Source of the DNA: an uncultured Pseudomonadota bacterium | GTDB lineage: Bacteria > Pseudomonadota > Gammaproteobacteria > Burkholderiales > Casimicrobiaceae | Assembly: GCA_937958295.1 (NCBI GenBank) | Contig: CALFEY010000140.1 | Location: forward strand, 1-34,876 | Length of the DNA: 34,876 bases | Direction of reading: 5' to 3' | In this document: positions 15,889 through 23,931 of the stretch, in pieces | Numbering within the stretch: the stretch's first letter is position 1 | How the letters are laid out: each line of letters opens with the position of its first letter | Notes under the pieces: generated by a model | The model's database searches: none | Told to the model about the DNA's origin: nothing | Seen by the model: the letters and a program-made list of their open reading frames with translations, nothing else | Translations under genes and position numbers: made by a program

Positions 15889-16343
15889 GATGCGGCCGCC
15901 TTTGGAAATGTCTTGACCTTGCCGAGGCTGAAGAACGTCGACGAGAGCTCGCGGCGCAGCACGAGCCCGCCGTCCGCGTCGAAGACCGCGGCCACGTAGT
16001 CCTGGTAGATCTTGTCGCGCTGCTCGTATGTCTGCGAGACCTCCCACGTGACCTCGAAGGTCGTGCCTTGGTAGGCGGGTCGCAGGTAGACGCTCCGATC
16101 GCGCGCGAACGCCGAGCCCATCCCCGCGGCTTGCCGGTAGGACGGGCTGCGCGTGCGTGGCGTCATGTGCATCAGAAGCACGGGATGCACGAGCGGCGGG
16201 CGCCCGTCCACGCCGCGCAGGTAGATGGCGTTGTAGTCCTCGACCGCGAAAAGAAACTGCTGATTCAGGTCGGCGGTGACCGTGAAGCGTAGCGGCGCGT
16301 AGCGCTCGCCGGCCTGCATCTCGTGGGCGTACTTGGTTTCCAT
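15885..16343 (-). CDS. MaoC-like hot-dog-fold protein, first subunit
   Basis: A 152-aa protein with the N-terminal MaoC-like layout: KYAHEMQAGERYAPLRFTVT, then LFAVEDYNAIYL, PPLVHPVLLMHM and SVYLRPAYQGTTFEV. It lacks the catalytic His at the usual spacing that the partner at 15433 retains, so it may be the structural or specificity half of a two-subunit hydratase. ATG 16343 is preferred to the in-frame ATG at 16370 because the fold begins there. It is the first gene of a five-gene minus-strand operon whose genes overlap by 4 nt or are closely spaced, and it is divergent from the LysR gene at 16451. Confidence 0.75.
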   Translation of the reverse strand: METKYAHEMQAGERYAPLRFTVTADLNQQFLFAVEDYNAIYLRGVDGRPPLVHPVLLMHMTPRTRSPSYRQAAGMGSAFARDRSVYLRPAYQGTTFEVTWEVSQTYEQRDKIYQDYVAAVFDADGGLVLRRELSSTFFSLGKVKTFPKAAAS

Positions 16344-16410
16344 GATCGTCCGCGTGTCGCGAGCAATCATAGGGCGCGGCGAGTATGAGAAAAAGCTAAA
16401 TGAAATTGCG

Positions 16411-16432
16411 CGTAAGATAACTATTATTTACG
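16411..16432. promoter_or_regulatory. AT-rich LysR operator candidate
   Basis: Nested dyad CGTAA-g-ATAA-cta-TTAT-TTACG, symmetric except for one bulged G, inside the only AT-rich stretch of the divergent gap between the hot-dog gene (start 16343) and the LysR gene (start 16451). Position, symmetry and T/A ends fit a LysR recognition site controlling both directions. Confidence 0.5.
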
Positions 16433-16450
16433 TAACGCTCCCGCATACCC

Positions 16451-17422
16451 TTGTCGATCCGAAGATTCCGCACATTGCTCGCTGTGGCTCGCTATGGAAG
16501 CTTCGTTGCTGCAGCGCGGGAGATCGGCCTCACCCAGGCTGCCGTGAGCGTGCAGATGAGCGCCCTTGAAGGCGAGTTGGGATTGCAGCTGTTCGACCGT
16601 AGTGCGCGCACCGTCGTCCTCAACTCGAACGGACGCGCGCTCGTGCCCCGCGCGACGGAGCTGCTGCGGCTCTACGATGCGATGCCATTTGGCGTCGACA
16701 AGGACGAGATTGGCGGCGCGCTCGCACTGGGTGCCATTCCGCCAACGTTCGAACGCCTGTTGCCCGATGCGTTGCTGCGGATGCGTCAGCGCAATCCGAG
16801 GGTCGCGGTGCGCGTGGCCACGGGCGTGTCGAGCGATCTCGTGAGACGGGTGGAGCGAGGCGAGCTCGATGCCGCCATCGTGGCGGAGCCGCCCTTCAAG
16901 CTCGCGCGCGGGCTGGTCTGGCATCCCATCGTGGCAGAGCCACTGGTCCTTCTCGTGTCGTCGCGAACGCAGGTCACGACACTGGCCGACGTGCTGCAAC
17001 GGTCAACGTTCATCGGCATAAGCCGGCAGTCGTGGACGGGCCAGCTCGTGCATGCGATGTTACGGCGGCATCGTCTTGCCGTGCAGGAGACGATGGAGCT
17101 CGATTCGCTCGAAACCATCTGCGCCATGGTGGCTCGCGGCTTCGGCGTTTCGATCATGCCGCTCGCGCCGTCCCAGTGGGGACGGAACCGGCGCCTGCGA
17201 GTCTATCGCCTGGTTAACCCCGCGGTGGAGCGCCAGATCGGCCTCGTCCATCGATTCCGTTCGGGCCTGGAGGCGCTGGAGGGCGTCCTCTTGCAGAGCT
17301 TGCTGCAGGTGCCGGACGGCCGAATGCGTCAATCGACCGAGCTCAGCATTCGCCCGCTTGTGGCGCCGCGCAAGATCAAGGCTCGGACGACACCGCACCG
17401 TTCTACGGCGCATCAAGGGTAG
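16451..17422 (+). CDS. LysR-family transcriptional regulator of the CoA operon
   Basis: A 323-aa LysR-type regulator with HTH at about residues 1-60: IRRFRTLLAVARYGSFVAAA, then LTQAAVSVQMSALEGELG and LQLFDRSARTVVLNSNG. The effector domain starts near 88 (GGALALGAI) and contains the GELDAAIVAEPPFKLARGL segment also found in the LysR at 2612. The start is TTG 16451, giving the family N-terminus MSIRRF; no in-frame ATG fits. It is divergent from the hot-dog/ligase/Bug operon, which it probably regulates. About 25 residues extend past the usual LysR end (basic, RTTPHRSTAHQG), and the last 10 bp overlap the 3' end of the FG-GAP gene, so the terminus may have been altered by insertion. Confidence 0.92.
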   Translation: MSIRRFRTLLAVARYGSFVAAAREIGLTQAAVSVQMSALEGELGLQLFDRSARTVVLNSNGRALVPRATELLRLYDAMPFGVDKDEIGGALALGAIPPTFERLLPDALLRMRQRNPRVAVRVATGVSSDLVRRVERGELDAAIVAEPPFKLARGLVWHPIVAEPLVLLVSSRTQVTTLADVLQRSTFIGISRQSWTGQLVHAMLRRHRLAVQETMELDSLETICAMVARGFGVSIMPLAPSQWGRNRRLRVYRLVNPAVERQIGLVHRFRSGLEALEGVLLQSLLQVPDGRMRQSTELSIRPLVAPRKIKARTTPHRSTAHQG

Positions 17423-20400
17423 AAATCCGGATATCCCACCCCGCTGCAATTCCTCCCGGCCGGGCTCTGGCCCTGCAACTGGGCCACGAGACAATGGGCG
17501 CGCATGGCCAGATACTCCGTGCGCGTGGGTCCAAGCAACTGCGCATGGGCCTCCACGCGCTGCAGGAACAACGTCGCGAGATGCGTGGGCGTGGTGGCCG
17601 ATACCGAGCCCGACGCGCCCGGGGTGGCCGCAAGATTCGCGCGCGCGACGAGTCCGGCGGCTTCGCGCAAGGGGGAGCCTAGTTCGATCTGCATGGCCGG
17701 CGTCGTCGACAAGGCTTCGGCTTCCGCCTTGAGGCTGCCGATCTCGCGCAGGATGCCGTTGGCCTCAGACGCCGGGACGCGCCGACCGTTGTGCTGTGCC
17801 ACCGAGAGCCACTGGCCCGTCGAGGTTTGCTGCGTGAGCTTGCCGGTGGTCGAGCCGTCGCCGTCGCACCCTGTGTTGGACCATGCGTAGCCATACTTGA
17901 TGTTGTTGTACGCGAGCCGCGGGTCGGCCGACTGAAGGTATCCGCTCGTTCCGGATAGTCCCCACTGCGGCAGGTCCCAGCCGAGATCGCCTCCTAGCAT
18001 GGCCATGTACCAGATCGCGTTGAGATTGTTCGTCCCCGCGCTGAGCGGTCCGGTGAGGCGGCCGAGCAGCGTCCAGTTCACGTCGACGGTCTCGCCCGCG
18101 TAGATGTAGGCGTTCGAGGTCCAGCCGGGGATGGGCGGGGGCGTGACGCCGTTGTACTGGCAGTTGAACTTGTCGGGCGTGTAGTCGCTGCCGCACTCGG
18201 CCATGCCGCCGAATCCGTTCTCCCAGCACCAGTACACCTGCCACTTGGACGGAAGGAGTGTCCGGTAGAAGTTGACGAGCATCCCGTTGCGCGCGGCATC
18301 TGCCACGTTTTGCACCTGCAATATCGTGGCCTTGGCCCAATCGAATCCGCCGCCGGCGGTGTTCTCGCCGATTCGCTTGAGCTTGGCGTAGTCCGTGAGA
18401 TAGCGCGTCTCGGATGTGGCGATGGCCAGGGGATAGTTGGTGACCTGGTCGTTCAGCTGCGTCTGGAGCTTGGATACCTGCTCCGAGACGTCCCCGGACG
18501 AGTTCGCGAGGTCTCCGTAGATGTCGTCGAGGATCTCGATGATGAGTCCGATTTCCTGACCCGGCTCACCTTCGTCGTCGAAGACGTAGGCAATCGCCGA
18601 CGTGATGTCGCCGCCGTACTCGAGCCAGCGCGCCAGCACGCTCGTGCTCGTGGAGAGGCTCACGTCATCCACCGCCTGGTTCAGCAGACCGGAGGCATCG
18701 TTGTACTGCTGCGTCATCATCGCGAGGTAGTTGCCGAACCACGCCTTGACCGTGGCGGCGTAGGTCAGCTCCTGCACCATTTCCTTCTGCACGGTTTCGA
18801 ACGCCGCCTGGTTGGCCGGGCCGATGGGGTTGGCCATGATGCTGACCGTGCGGATGAAGGCCGCGAACGTGTCGTAGGTGAATTTTTCCTGCGTGTATTG
18901 CGCGCGGATGTCGTTCACGCCCGGAACGAGCGTGTTACTGATGGCCTGGTAGGCGAGGCACGGTGCGCTGCCGTCCGTGGGCGTGGCGCAGTACGCGGGA
19001 AAGGTGGGATCGACGGCGGTTTGCCACTGGCCGTCGAACTTGTACACCTCCAGTCCCTTGCCGCCGCGTCCGAGGAGCAGCCTGCGCGAGGCCGTGGCGC
19101 CCGAGCCGCTTGCCACTTGGGCGGTCATCGTTTGCACCGTGTCGTATTGCTCCTGCAGGTTCCAACCCTGCGCGTCACGAAAGATCGGAGCGTCGAGTTG
19201 CAGCGCCGCGCCCGTGGATGAATACGCGTGCATGCCGAAATCGCCGCGCACCACGAACTCCGGCGCGGCGTCTCCCGTGAAGTCCGCGGCGATCAGCGTG
19301 GATGCCTGGCTCGCGCGGTCCCAACCGAGTTCGGGCAGCACGATGCTTTGCGCGGGCTCCCAGTGATCGCTCTGCCAACGGCTCACCTGGATCGTCCCGG
19401 AGCCGGGACCGCGACCGCCGGCCGCGAGGCCATACAGCCACGCCGCGCCCGTGGTGTCGACGTACACACCCATCGACGCATGGCGGCGGCCACTCACGAA
19501 CCCCGCGTCGTCGGCGAACGGTCCGCTTGCGCCCATGCGCTGCCACGTGTTGCTCTGCCACCGATACGTGCGCACGCCGTTGGCTGCGCGCACCACGAGC
19601 TCCGCTGCATGGTCGCCATCGAGGTCGGCAAGCTGGATCGTGCCGTAGTAGGCCTCGACATCGAACCCCTGCGCGTCGGAGAGTTCGCCGCTCATGGCGA
19701 GCGGCGTCCACTGTTCGATGGCGGGCTGCCATTGCCACACTTGAAGGCCGTCGCGGCCACGTCCCACGAGCTCGGCCGCGCCATCACCCGTGATGTCGGC
19801 CAACTGTATCGTGGCGTAGTGCTTGGCCTGATACCACAGCGTGCCCGTGGGATCGTTGTCGGCGAAGGGTCGTGTGGGCGCGTTGGCGCCGAGCTCCCGC
19901 CACGCTCGCGTGGCGGAGTCGTAGCGGTAGACGTGAATGCCGTCGTCCTTGCGCGCCACGACATCGGCGCGACCCGCCTTGGGATCGAGCACCGCGGCAC
20001 GGATCGTGGAGTACCACGAGGGATCGTAGAAGCCCGCGTTGTCACTGAGGGCGCCGAGGCGCGAGTGACGGACGAACGTTCCCCGGTCGAAGCGATAGAC
20101 CGTGAGGCCATTGATCCAGCGGCCGAGCACTTCGTCCTGGCCATCGCCGTCGATGTCGGCCGCCTGGATCGTGGAGAAGTACATGGGCTGCTTCCAGCCC
20201 AGGCGGTCGGAGAGTTCGCTGATGGCCACCTTGGCAGCCAGCGGCGAGGGCGCGGGCGCGACCGGCTGGGCAGACGCCAGGGCAGGCACGAGTATCAGTG
20301 CGCAGAGGTAACGCGCAGTCCGCCGCCATCCCGATGCACGCGCGATGGGTCGCGCCTCAAAGGCGGCGGTCTCCGTGTTCGGGGTCGGGCATCCATGTTG

Positions 20401-20427
20401 CGTTGCAAACGAGCTTGCTGCCGGCAT
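17413..20427 (-). CDS. Large exported FG-GAP/VCBS-repeat protein
   Basis: A 1004-aa protein. A hydrophobic segment at about residues 39-53 after RRTARY, ending ALASAQ, is a probable Sec signal with an unusually long leader. Four FG-GAP/VCBS-type repeats carry calcium-binding-like loops: DIDGDGQDE (91-99), DITGDGAAE (211-219), DLDGDHAAE (268-276) and DFTGDAAPE (382-390). Each sits in a Y.TIQ.AD..GD...E....R...G..VY pattern, suggesting a partial beta-propeller in the first 475 residues. The rest (about 480-1004) is mostly helical, with clustered Cys/Trp (VYWCWENGFGG), and matches no family I know. Such proteins act outside the cell in adhesion or binding; that role is inferred. There are no functional neighbours. 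An alternative internal start near the signal is not excluded. Confidence 0.8.
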   Translation of the reverse strand: MPAASSFATQHGCPTPNTETAAFEARPIARASGWRRTARYLCALILVPALASAQPVAPAPSPLAAKVAISELSDRLGWKQPMYFSTIQAADIDGDGQDEVLGRWINGLTVYRFDRGTFVRHSRLGALSDNAGFYDPSWYSTIRAAVLDPKAGRADVVARKDDGIHVYRYDSATRAWRELGANAPTRPFADNDPTGTLWYQAKHYATIQLADITGDGAAELVGRGRDGLQVWQWQPAIEQWTPLAMSGELSDAQGFDVEAYYGTIQLADLDGDHAAELVVRAANGVRTYRWQSNTWQRMGASGPFADDAGFVSGRRHASMGVYVDTTGAAWLYGLAAGGRGPGSGTIQVSRWQSDHWEPAQSIVLPELGWDRASQASTLIAADFTGDAAPEFVVRGDFGMHAYSSTGAALQLDAPIFRDAQGWNLQEQYDTVQTMTAQVASGSGATASRRLLLGRGGKGLEVYKFDGQWQTAVDPTFPAYCATPTDGSAPCLAYQAISNTLVPGVNDIRAQYTQEKFTYDTFAAFIRTVSIMANPIGPANQAAFETVQKEMVQELTYAATVKAWFGNYLAMMTQQYNDASGLLNQAVDDVSLSTSTSVLARWLEYGGDITSAIAYVFDDEGEPGQEIGLIIEILDDIYGDLANSSGDVSEQVSKLQTQLNDQVTNYPLAIATSETRYLTDYAKLKRIGENTAGGGFDWAKATILQVQNVADAARNGMLVNFYRTLLPSKWQVYWCWENGFGGMAECGSDYTPDKFNCQYNGVTPPPIPGWTSNAYIYAGETVDVNWTLLGRLTGPLSAGTNNLNAIWYMAMLGGDLGWDLPQWGLSGTSGYLQSADPRLAYNNIKYGYAWSNTGCDGDGSTTGKLTQQTSTGQWLSVAQHNGRRVPASEANGILREIGSLKAEAEALSTTPAMQIELGSPLREAAGLVARANLAATPGASGSVSATTPTHLATLFLQRVEAHAQLLGPTRTEYLAMRAHCLVAQLQGQSPAGRNCSGVGYPDFYP

Positions 20428-20439
20428 TGCGGAGGTTCC

Positions 20440-20538
20440 TTCGGCGCCAACGGTTGGGTGCTGGACAACGAGGACGAGCCAATGCCGGAGGCGGAGAGCG
20501 AGCCTTCCCGGACGTACCTGACCTGCCTCGAGGCGTGA
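20440..20538 (+). pseudogene. 3' remnant of a cupin-family gene
   Basis: The plus strand reads FGANGWVLDNEDEPMPE... to TGA at 20536-20538. It matches the C-terminus of the intact bicupin protein at 32576-33448 (FCANGWVLNNDDYPMPA...) in 16 of 24 residues, with obvious similarity at the DNA level too. Upstream similarity stops at about 20440, only 13 bp from the FG-GAP start codon. This is therefore a truncated relic: the rest of the cupin gene has been replaced by the oppositely oriented FG-GAP gene. Confidence 0.75.
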
Positions 20539-20564
20539 CGACGGAAGATCGTCGACCGTCTATG

Positions 20565-21704
20565 CTACAGGCTAGCCTCGAGCATTGCTTCGTAATCGGT
20601 CTCGGATGCAACGCGCGGATTGCTGCGGTGGCTGTGGTCCTTTAGGGCGCCCCGGATGATGTCGGGGAACATCGCGCGCGTCACGCCCAGTTGGGCCAAG
20701 CCCGTCGGCAAGCCGAGCCGCTCGGTCATGGCGCGCACGGATGGCCCCACCTCGGCTCCGCCGGCCAGGCCCATCACCTTGGCCATGCGGTCGAGCTTGT
20801 CCTCGTCGCGCACCGACGCGGCCGCCTCGTTGAATGCGATCACGGCCGGCAGGAAGATTGCGTTCAGCGTGCCGTGATGCAGCCGTGGATCGATGCCGCC
20901 GAGCGAGTGGCTCAGGCTGTGCACGCACCCAAGCCCCTTCTGGAATGCGAGCGCGCCCTGCATCGACGCGCTCATCATGTTAAGCCGTGCGCCGCGGTCA
21001 CCGGGCTCGCGCGTCGCGCGCTCGATGTGGCGCCAACCGCGCCACAGCCCATCGAGCGCGATGCCGTCCGCGGGCGGATTGAAGGCGGGCGACAGGAAGG
21101 TCTCGATGCAATGCGCGATGGCATCCATCCCCGTGGCGGCCGTTAGCGCCGGCGGCAGGCCCAGGGTGAGCGCGGGGTCACAGATCGCGACCTTGGGCAC
21201 GACGAAGGGCGAGATCACGCCGACTTTCCGGCCATCGTCGAGGATGAGGATCGCGCCCCGGCCCACTTCGCTGCCAGTGCCGGCGGTCGTCGGGACGGCG
21301 ATGACGGGGGCCGTGCGGGAGGTGATGCGATCGGCCCCGCCTTCGATCATGGCAAAGCTTGAGAGCGGGCCGTCGTGGGTCGCGCAGACGGCGACGCCTT
21401 TGGCGAGATCGATGGACGAGCCGCCGCCCACGGCGACGATGCCATCGCAATCGCCCTGCTTGTACGCGCGCACCGCTTCGCGCACCGTAGCCTCGTTCGG
21501 GTTCGGCGGAGTGCCGTCATAGATGGCAACGGTGCCCGCATGTGCGAGCGCGCCCAGGACGGTGTCGACGATGCCGGCCGCCTTCACGCCCCGATCCGTC
21601 ACGATCAGCGGACGGCGGATGCCGACCCGTTCGCACTGCTGCCCGAGCAGGCTGATGGCGCCGAACTCGAACTGGATCTGGGTGATGTAGTTGATAAGGG
21701 CCAT
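20565..21704 (-). CDS. Iron-containing alcohol dehydrogenase family enzyme
   Basis: A 379-aa group III (Fe-type) alcohol dehydrogenase, normal length. It has GGGSSID (93-99) for NAD(P), VPTTAGTGSEVG (138-148), and metal ligands Asp194 and His198 in MDAIAHCIE, His262 or His266 in CVHSLSHSLGG, and His276 in RLHHGTLNA. ATG 21704 (MALINYITQIQFEFG) is the family start; the open frame to 21842 overlaps the binding-protein gene. The reaction is NAD(P)H-dependent interconversion of an alcohol and aldehyde/ketone (maleylacetate-reductase-like members also exist). It is the last gene of the ABC-transporter operon, 73 bp after the binding protein, suggesting action on the imported compound. Confidence 0.92.
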   Translation of the reverse strand: MALINYITQIQFEFGAISLLGQQCERVGIRRPLIVTDRGVKAAGIVDTVLGALAHAGTVAIYDGTPPNPNEATVREAVRAYKQGDCDGIVAVGGGSSIDLAKGVAVCATHDGPLSSFAMIEGGADRITSRTAPVIAVPTTAGTGSEVGRGAILILDDGRKVGVISPFVVPKVAICDPALTLGLPPALTAATGMDAIAHCIETFLSPAFNPPADGIALDGLWRGWRHIERATREPGDRGARLNMMSASMQGALAFQKGLGCVHSLSHSLGGIDPRLHHGTLNAIFLPAVIAFNEAAASVRDEDKLDRMAKVMGLAGGAEVGPSVRAMTERLGLPTGLAQLGVTRAMFPDIIRGALKDHSHRSNPRVASETDYEAMLEASL

Positions 21705-21777
21705 GGCAATGAGCGTTGGTTGTATCTGCGCGGCGGGACCGAGAGCGCAGCAGCTCGGTCCCGCGCGGCAACCCGGA

Positions 21778-22839
21778 TCAGGGCTTGAACACGAAGCCCG
21801 GTTTGATCGCCACGTCCGCAGGGATGGGCTGCAGGTCGGCAAACAGCGCGGGATAGGTTTGCATCACGTTGAGGATGTACTTGGGCTCGATGTGCTTGTT
21901 CACATCGAACGTGGTCTTGATCACGCCCAGCCGCTGCAGCGTGTCCTGCGCCTTCCACAGCGCACGATAGTTGTGAGCGGAAATGCGGCGGTCCACCTGC
22001 TGGATGTTGTACTGCATCGCGGTTTCCGCGACGTCCAGCTTCAGTCCGGGAATCCAGCGCGTGCCGATTGCGGCGGCCTGCTTGGGATTCTTGCGCATCC
22101 ACTGGTCGGCCTCCGACACGGCCGCCAGGAACTTCTCGATCGTTGCGCCATTCTTCTCCACCCAGGGCCGCAGGGCGATGTTGAAGCCGAGGTAGGAAAT
22201 CACGTCTCCGCCGCGGATCACCTCGATCGCCCCCGGCACGTCCTTCATGCCGATGACCGGCGCCGGGTCCCACGCCACGAACGCATCCACCCCCTTGGCA
22301 AGCAACGCCACGGTCATCTCCGGCGGCGGCGTGTTCACGAGCGTGACGTCGGCGGGCGTGAGGCCGGCCTTCTCCAGCAGGCCGAGGATGTAGAGGTGGT
22401 TGATCGTGCCGAAGGAGGTCGCGATCCTCTTGCCCTTGAGGCTCTTGAGGTCACCCTTGGTGATGCCGGCACCGCCGTTCGCGATGAGGGCGAGCGTGGC
22501 ATCGGAGCCGAGCTTGGTGGCGTTGCCGCTGAAGTTGCCGAAAAACACCAGGTCCATGCCGCGCAGGATGGCGCCGATGGCCGGGACGCCGGCCTGGACC
22601 ATGTCGGTTTCGCCCGCCTGCAGCGCGTTGAGCGCATCCACGCCGGTGGCGTAGGGGCGCGCGATGGTCACGTCGAGTCCGTATTTCTCGAAGAAGCCCC
22701 GCTCGACTGCGATCGGCAATGCAAGCATGTCGACAGCAGCCACCATGCCGACCTTGAGTTTCACGGGATTGGCGGCCTGCGCCAGCGCCAGTGACGGCAG
22801 CAGCAGGGTAAACAGCAGCACTGCGGCAAAGCGTTTCAT
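21778..22839 (-). CDS. ABC transporter substrate-binding protein, NitT/TauT/SsuA type
   Basis: A 353-aa periplasmic binding protein with signal peptide MKRFAAVLLFTLLLPSLALA. Mature motifs include LKVGMVAAVDMLALPIAVERG, GVDALNALQAGETDMVQAG and VDAFVAWDPAP, typical of the sulfonate/nitrate/taurine/thiamine-precursor group. Start: an in-frame ATG at 22848 would sit directly against the GGAGG site, whereas ATG 22839 is 9 nt away, so 22839 is chosen. It is encoded after the small membrane protein in the operon with two permeases and an ATPase. Ligand unknown; sulfonate, nitrile or pyrimidine compounds are all possible for this group. Confidence 0.92.
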   Translation of the reverse strand: MKRFAAVLLFTLLLPSLALAQAANPVKLKVGMVAAVDMLALPIAVERGFFEKYGLDVTIARPYATGVDALNALQAGETDMVQAGVPAIGAILRGMDLVFFGNFSGNATKLGSDATLALIANGGAGITKGDLKSLKGKRIATSFGTINHLYILGLLEKAGLTPADVTLVNTPPPEMTVALLAKGVDAFVAWDPAPVIGMKDVPGAIEVIRGGDVISYLGFNIALRPWVEKNGATIEKFLAAVSEADQWMRKNPKQAAAIGTRWIPGLKLDVAETAMQYNIQQVDRRISAHNYRALWKAQDTLQRLGVIKTTFDVNKHIEPKYILNVMQTYPALFADLQPIPADVAIKPGFVFKP

Positions 22840-22844
22840 CTCGG

Positions 22845-23168
22845 TCATCCTCCTGGTTGTAGCGGCTCAATACGCCTCACCCAATAGGGACGGGCAACGG
22901 TCGTCAGGTCCGCTCGTTTTACGCCGCGAACTTCGACGGCGTTCTCCTGCGTACCGGATACCCTGCCGTAGGTCTGGAACCGCTGAACGTGAAAGCGTTC
23001 CGGCGGAAACGGCAGCGTGACCAGTATGTTCACTTTCTCCGACTCGCCCGCGAGGCCCGCGATCTTCTGCGGCGCAGCGATCGTCAGCCAAACCTGCCAC
23101 GCGACATAGCCAACCGCGACCGCCAGCAGGATGTAGAACTTGCGCGACTTGAGGACGTCACCCAGCAT
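22845..23168 (-). CDS. Small single-pass membrane protein of the ABC operon
   Basis: A 107-aa protein with one N-terminal membrane anchor (about residues 11-30, FYILLAVAVGYVAWQVWLTI), preceded by a short basic cytoplasmic end (LKSRK). The remaining 75 residues would face the periplasm and are strand-rich (KVNILVTLPFPPERFHVQRF, ending YWVRRIEPL). I recognise no family. It lies 4 bp after the ATPase gene and 5 bp before the chosen binding-protein start, so it is firmly part of the operon. It may help the binding protein or permease at the membrane; that is inference. It is unusual, since NitT/SsuA-type systems normally lack such a component. Confidence 0.8.
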   Translation of the reverse strand: MLGDVLKSRKFYILLAVAVGYVAWQVWLTIAAPQKIAGLAGESEKVNILVTLPFPPERFHVQRFQTYGRVSGTQENAVEVRGVKRADLTTVARPYWVRRIEPLQPGG

Positions 23169-23172
23169 GGCT

Positions 23173-23931
23173 TCACGCCGACCGCACGAGTTGAAGAACG
23201 CGCCCGCTCAAGGCCTTGAAGCGGTCGTCCTCGTTCAAGTCGTCCCACACCCGCGGCCGCGGCAGGTCGACGGCGATCTCCTCCAGCACCCGCCCTTTGG
23301 ACAGGGCCACGACCCGATTGCCCAGGAAGACAGCTTCCGGGACATCGTGGGTAATGAAGATGACCGTGGGCCGCTTCTGCTCCCATATCCGGGTGAGTTC
23401 CTCCTGCAAGGTCATGCGCGTCTGCGCATCCACGCTGGCGAAGGGTTCGTCCATCAGCAGCACGTCCGGATCGTTCGCCAGCGCACGGACCACGCCAACG
23501 CGCTGCTGCATGCCGCCGGAAAGCTCGTTGGGATAGCGCCCTGCCGCTGCCGACAGCTTGGCGAGCGCCAGGTATTCGTGCGCGATCTTCTCGCGTTCGG
23601 CCCGGCCAACGCCGCGCATCTTGGGACCGAACGCAACGTTGTCGAGGACGGTGCGCCAGGGAAAGAGCGCGAACGATTGGAACACCACGCCGCGGTCGGG
23701 GCCCGGCCCCTTCACCGGATGGCCGCCGACGAGAATTTCTCCGCCGGTGTGGGGGATGAAGCCCGCGATCATGTTGAGCAGCGTGGTCTTGCCGCATCCC
23801 GACGGGCCGACGATGGACACGAACTCCCCCGCCGGCACCTCCAGCGACAAATCGCGCACCGCGGTCACGTTCGCGCCGGCATGCACATCGAAATAGGTCT
23901 TCGACAGATTGCGGATGGTCAGGCTCTTCAC
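23173..23931 (-). CDS. ABC transporter ATPase, NitT/TauT/SsuB type
   Basis: A 252-aa ATP-binding subunit with Walker A GPSGCGKTT (42-50), Q-loop at VVFQSFALFPW, signature LSGGMQQR (137-144), Walker B DVLLMDEPF and switch histidine in FITHDVPEA. Length and motifs fit the SsuB/TauB/NrtD group. It energises the two permeases encoded just upstream, overlapping the second by 4 nt. The C-terminus (ALSKGRVLEEIAVDLPRPR) is the standard one for this subgroup. Confidence 0.95.
   Translation of the reverse strand: MKSLTIRNLSKTYFDVHAGANVTAVRDLSLEVPAGEFVSIVGPSGCGKTTLLNMIAGFIPHTGGEILVGGHPVKGPGPDRGVVFQSFALFPWRTVLDNVAFGPKMRGVGRAEREKIAHEYLALAKLSAAAGRYPNELSGGMQQRVGVVRALANDPDVLLMDEPFASVDAQTRMTLQEELTRIWEQKRPTVIFITHDVPEAVFLGNRVVALSKGRVLEEIAVDLPRPRVWDDLNEDDRFKALSGRVLQLVRSA

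Noticed and set aside
19228..20538. A 436-codon plus-strand frame opposite the FG-GAP gene
   Set aside because: Antisense shadow for most of its length; only its last 33 codons match a cupin C-terminus and were kept as a gene relic.
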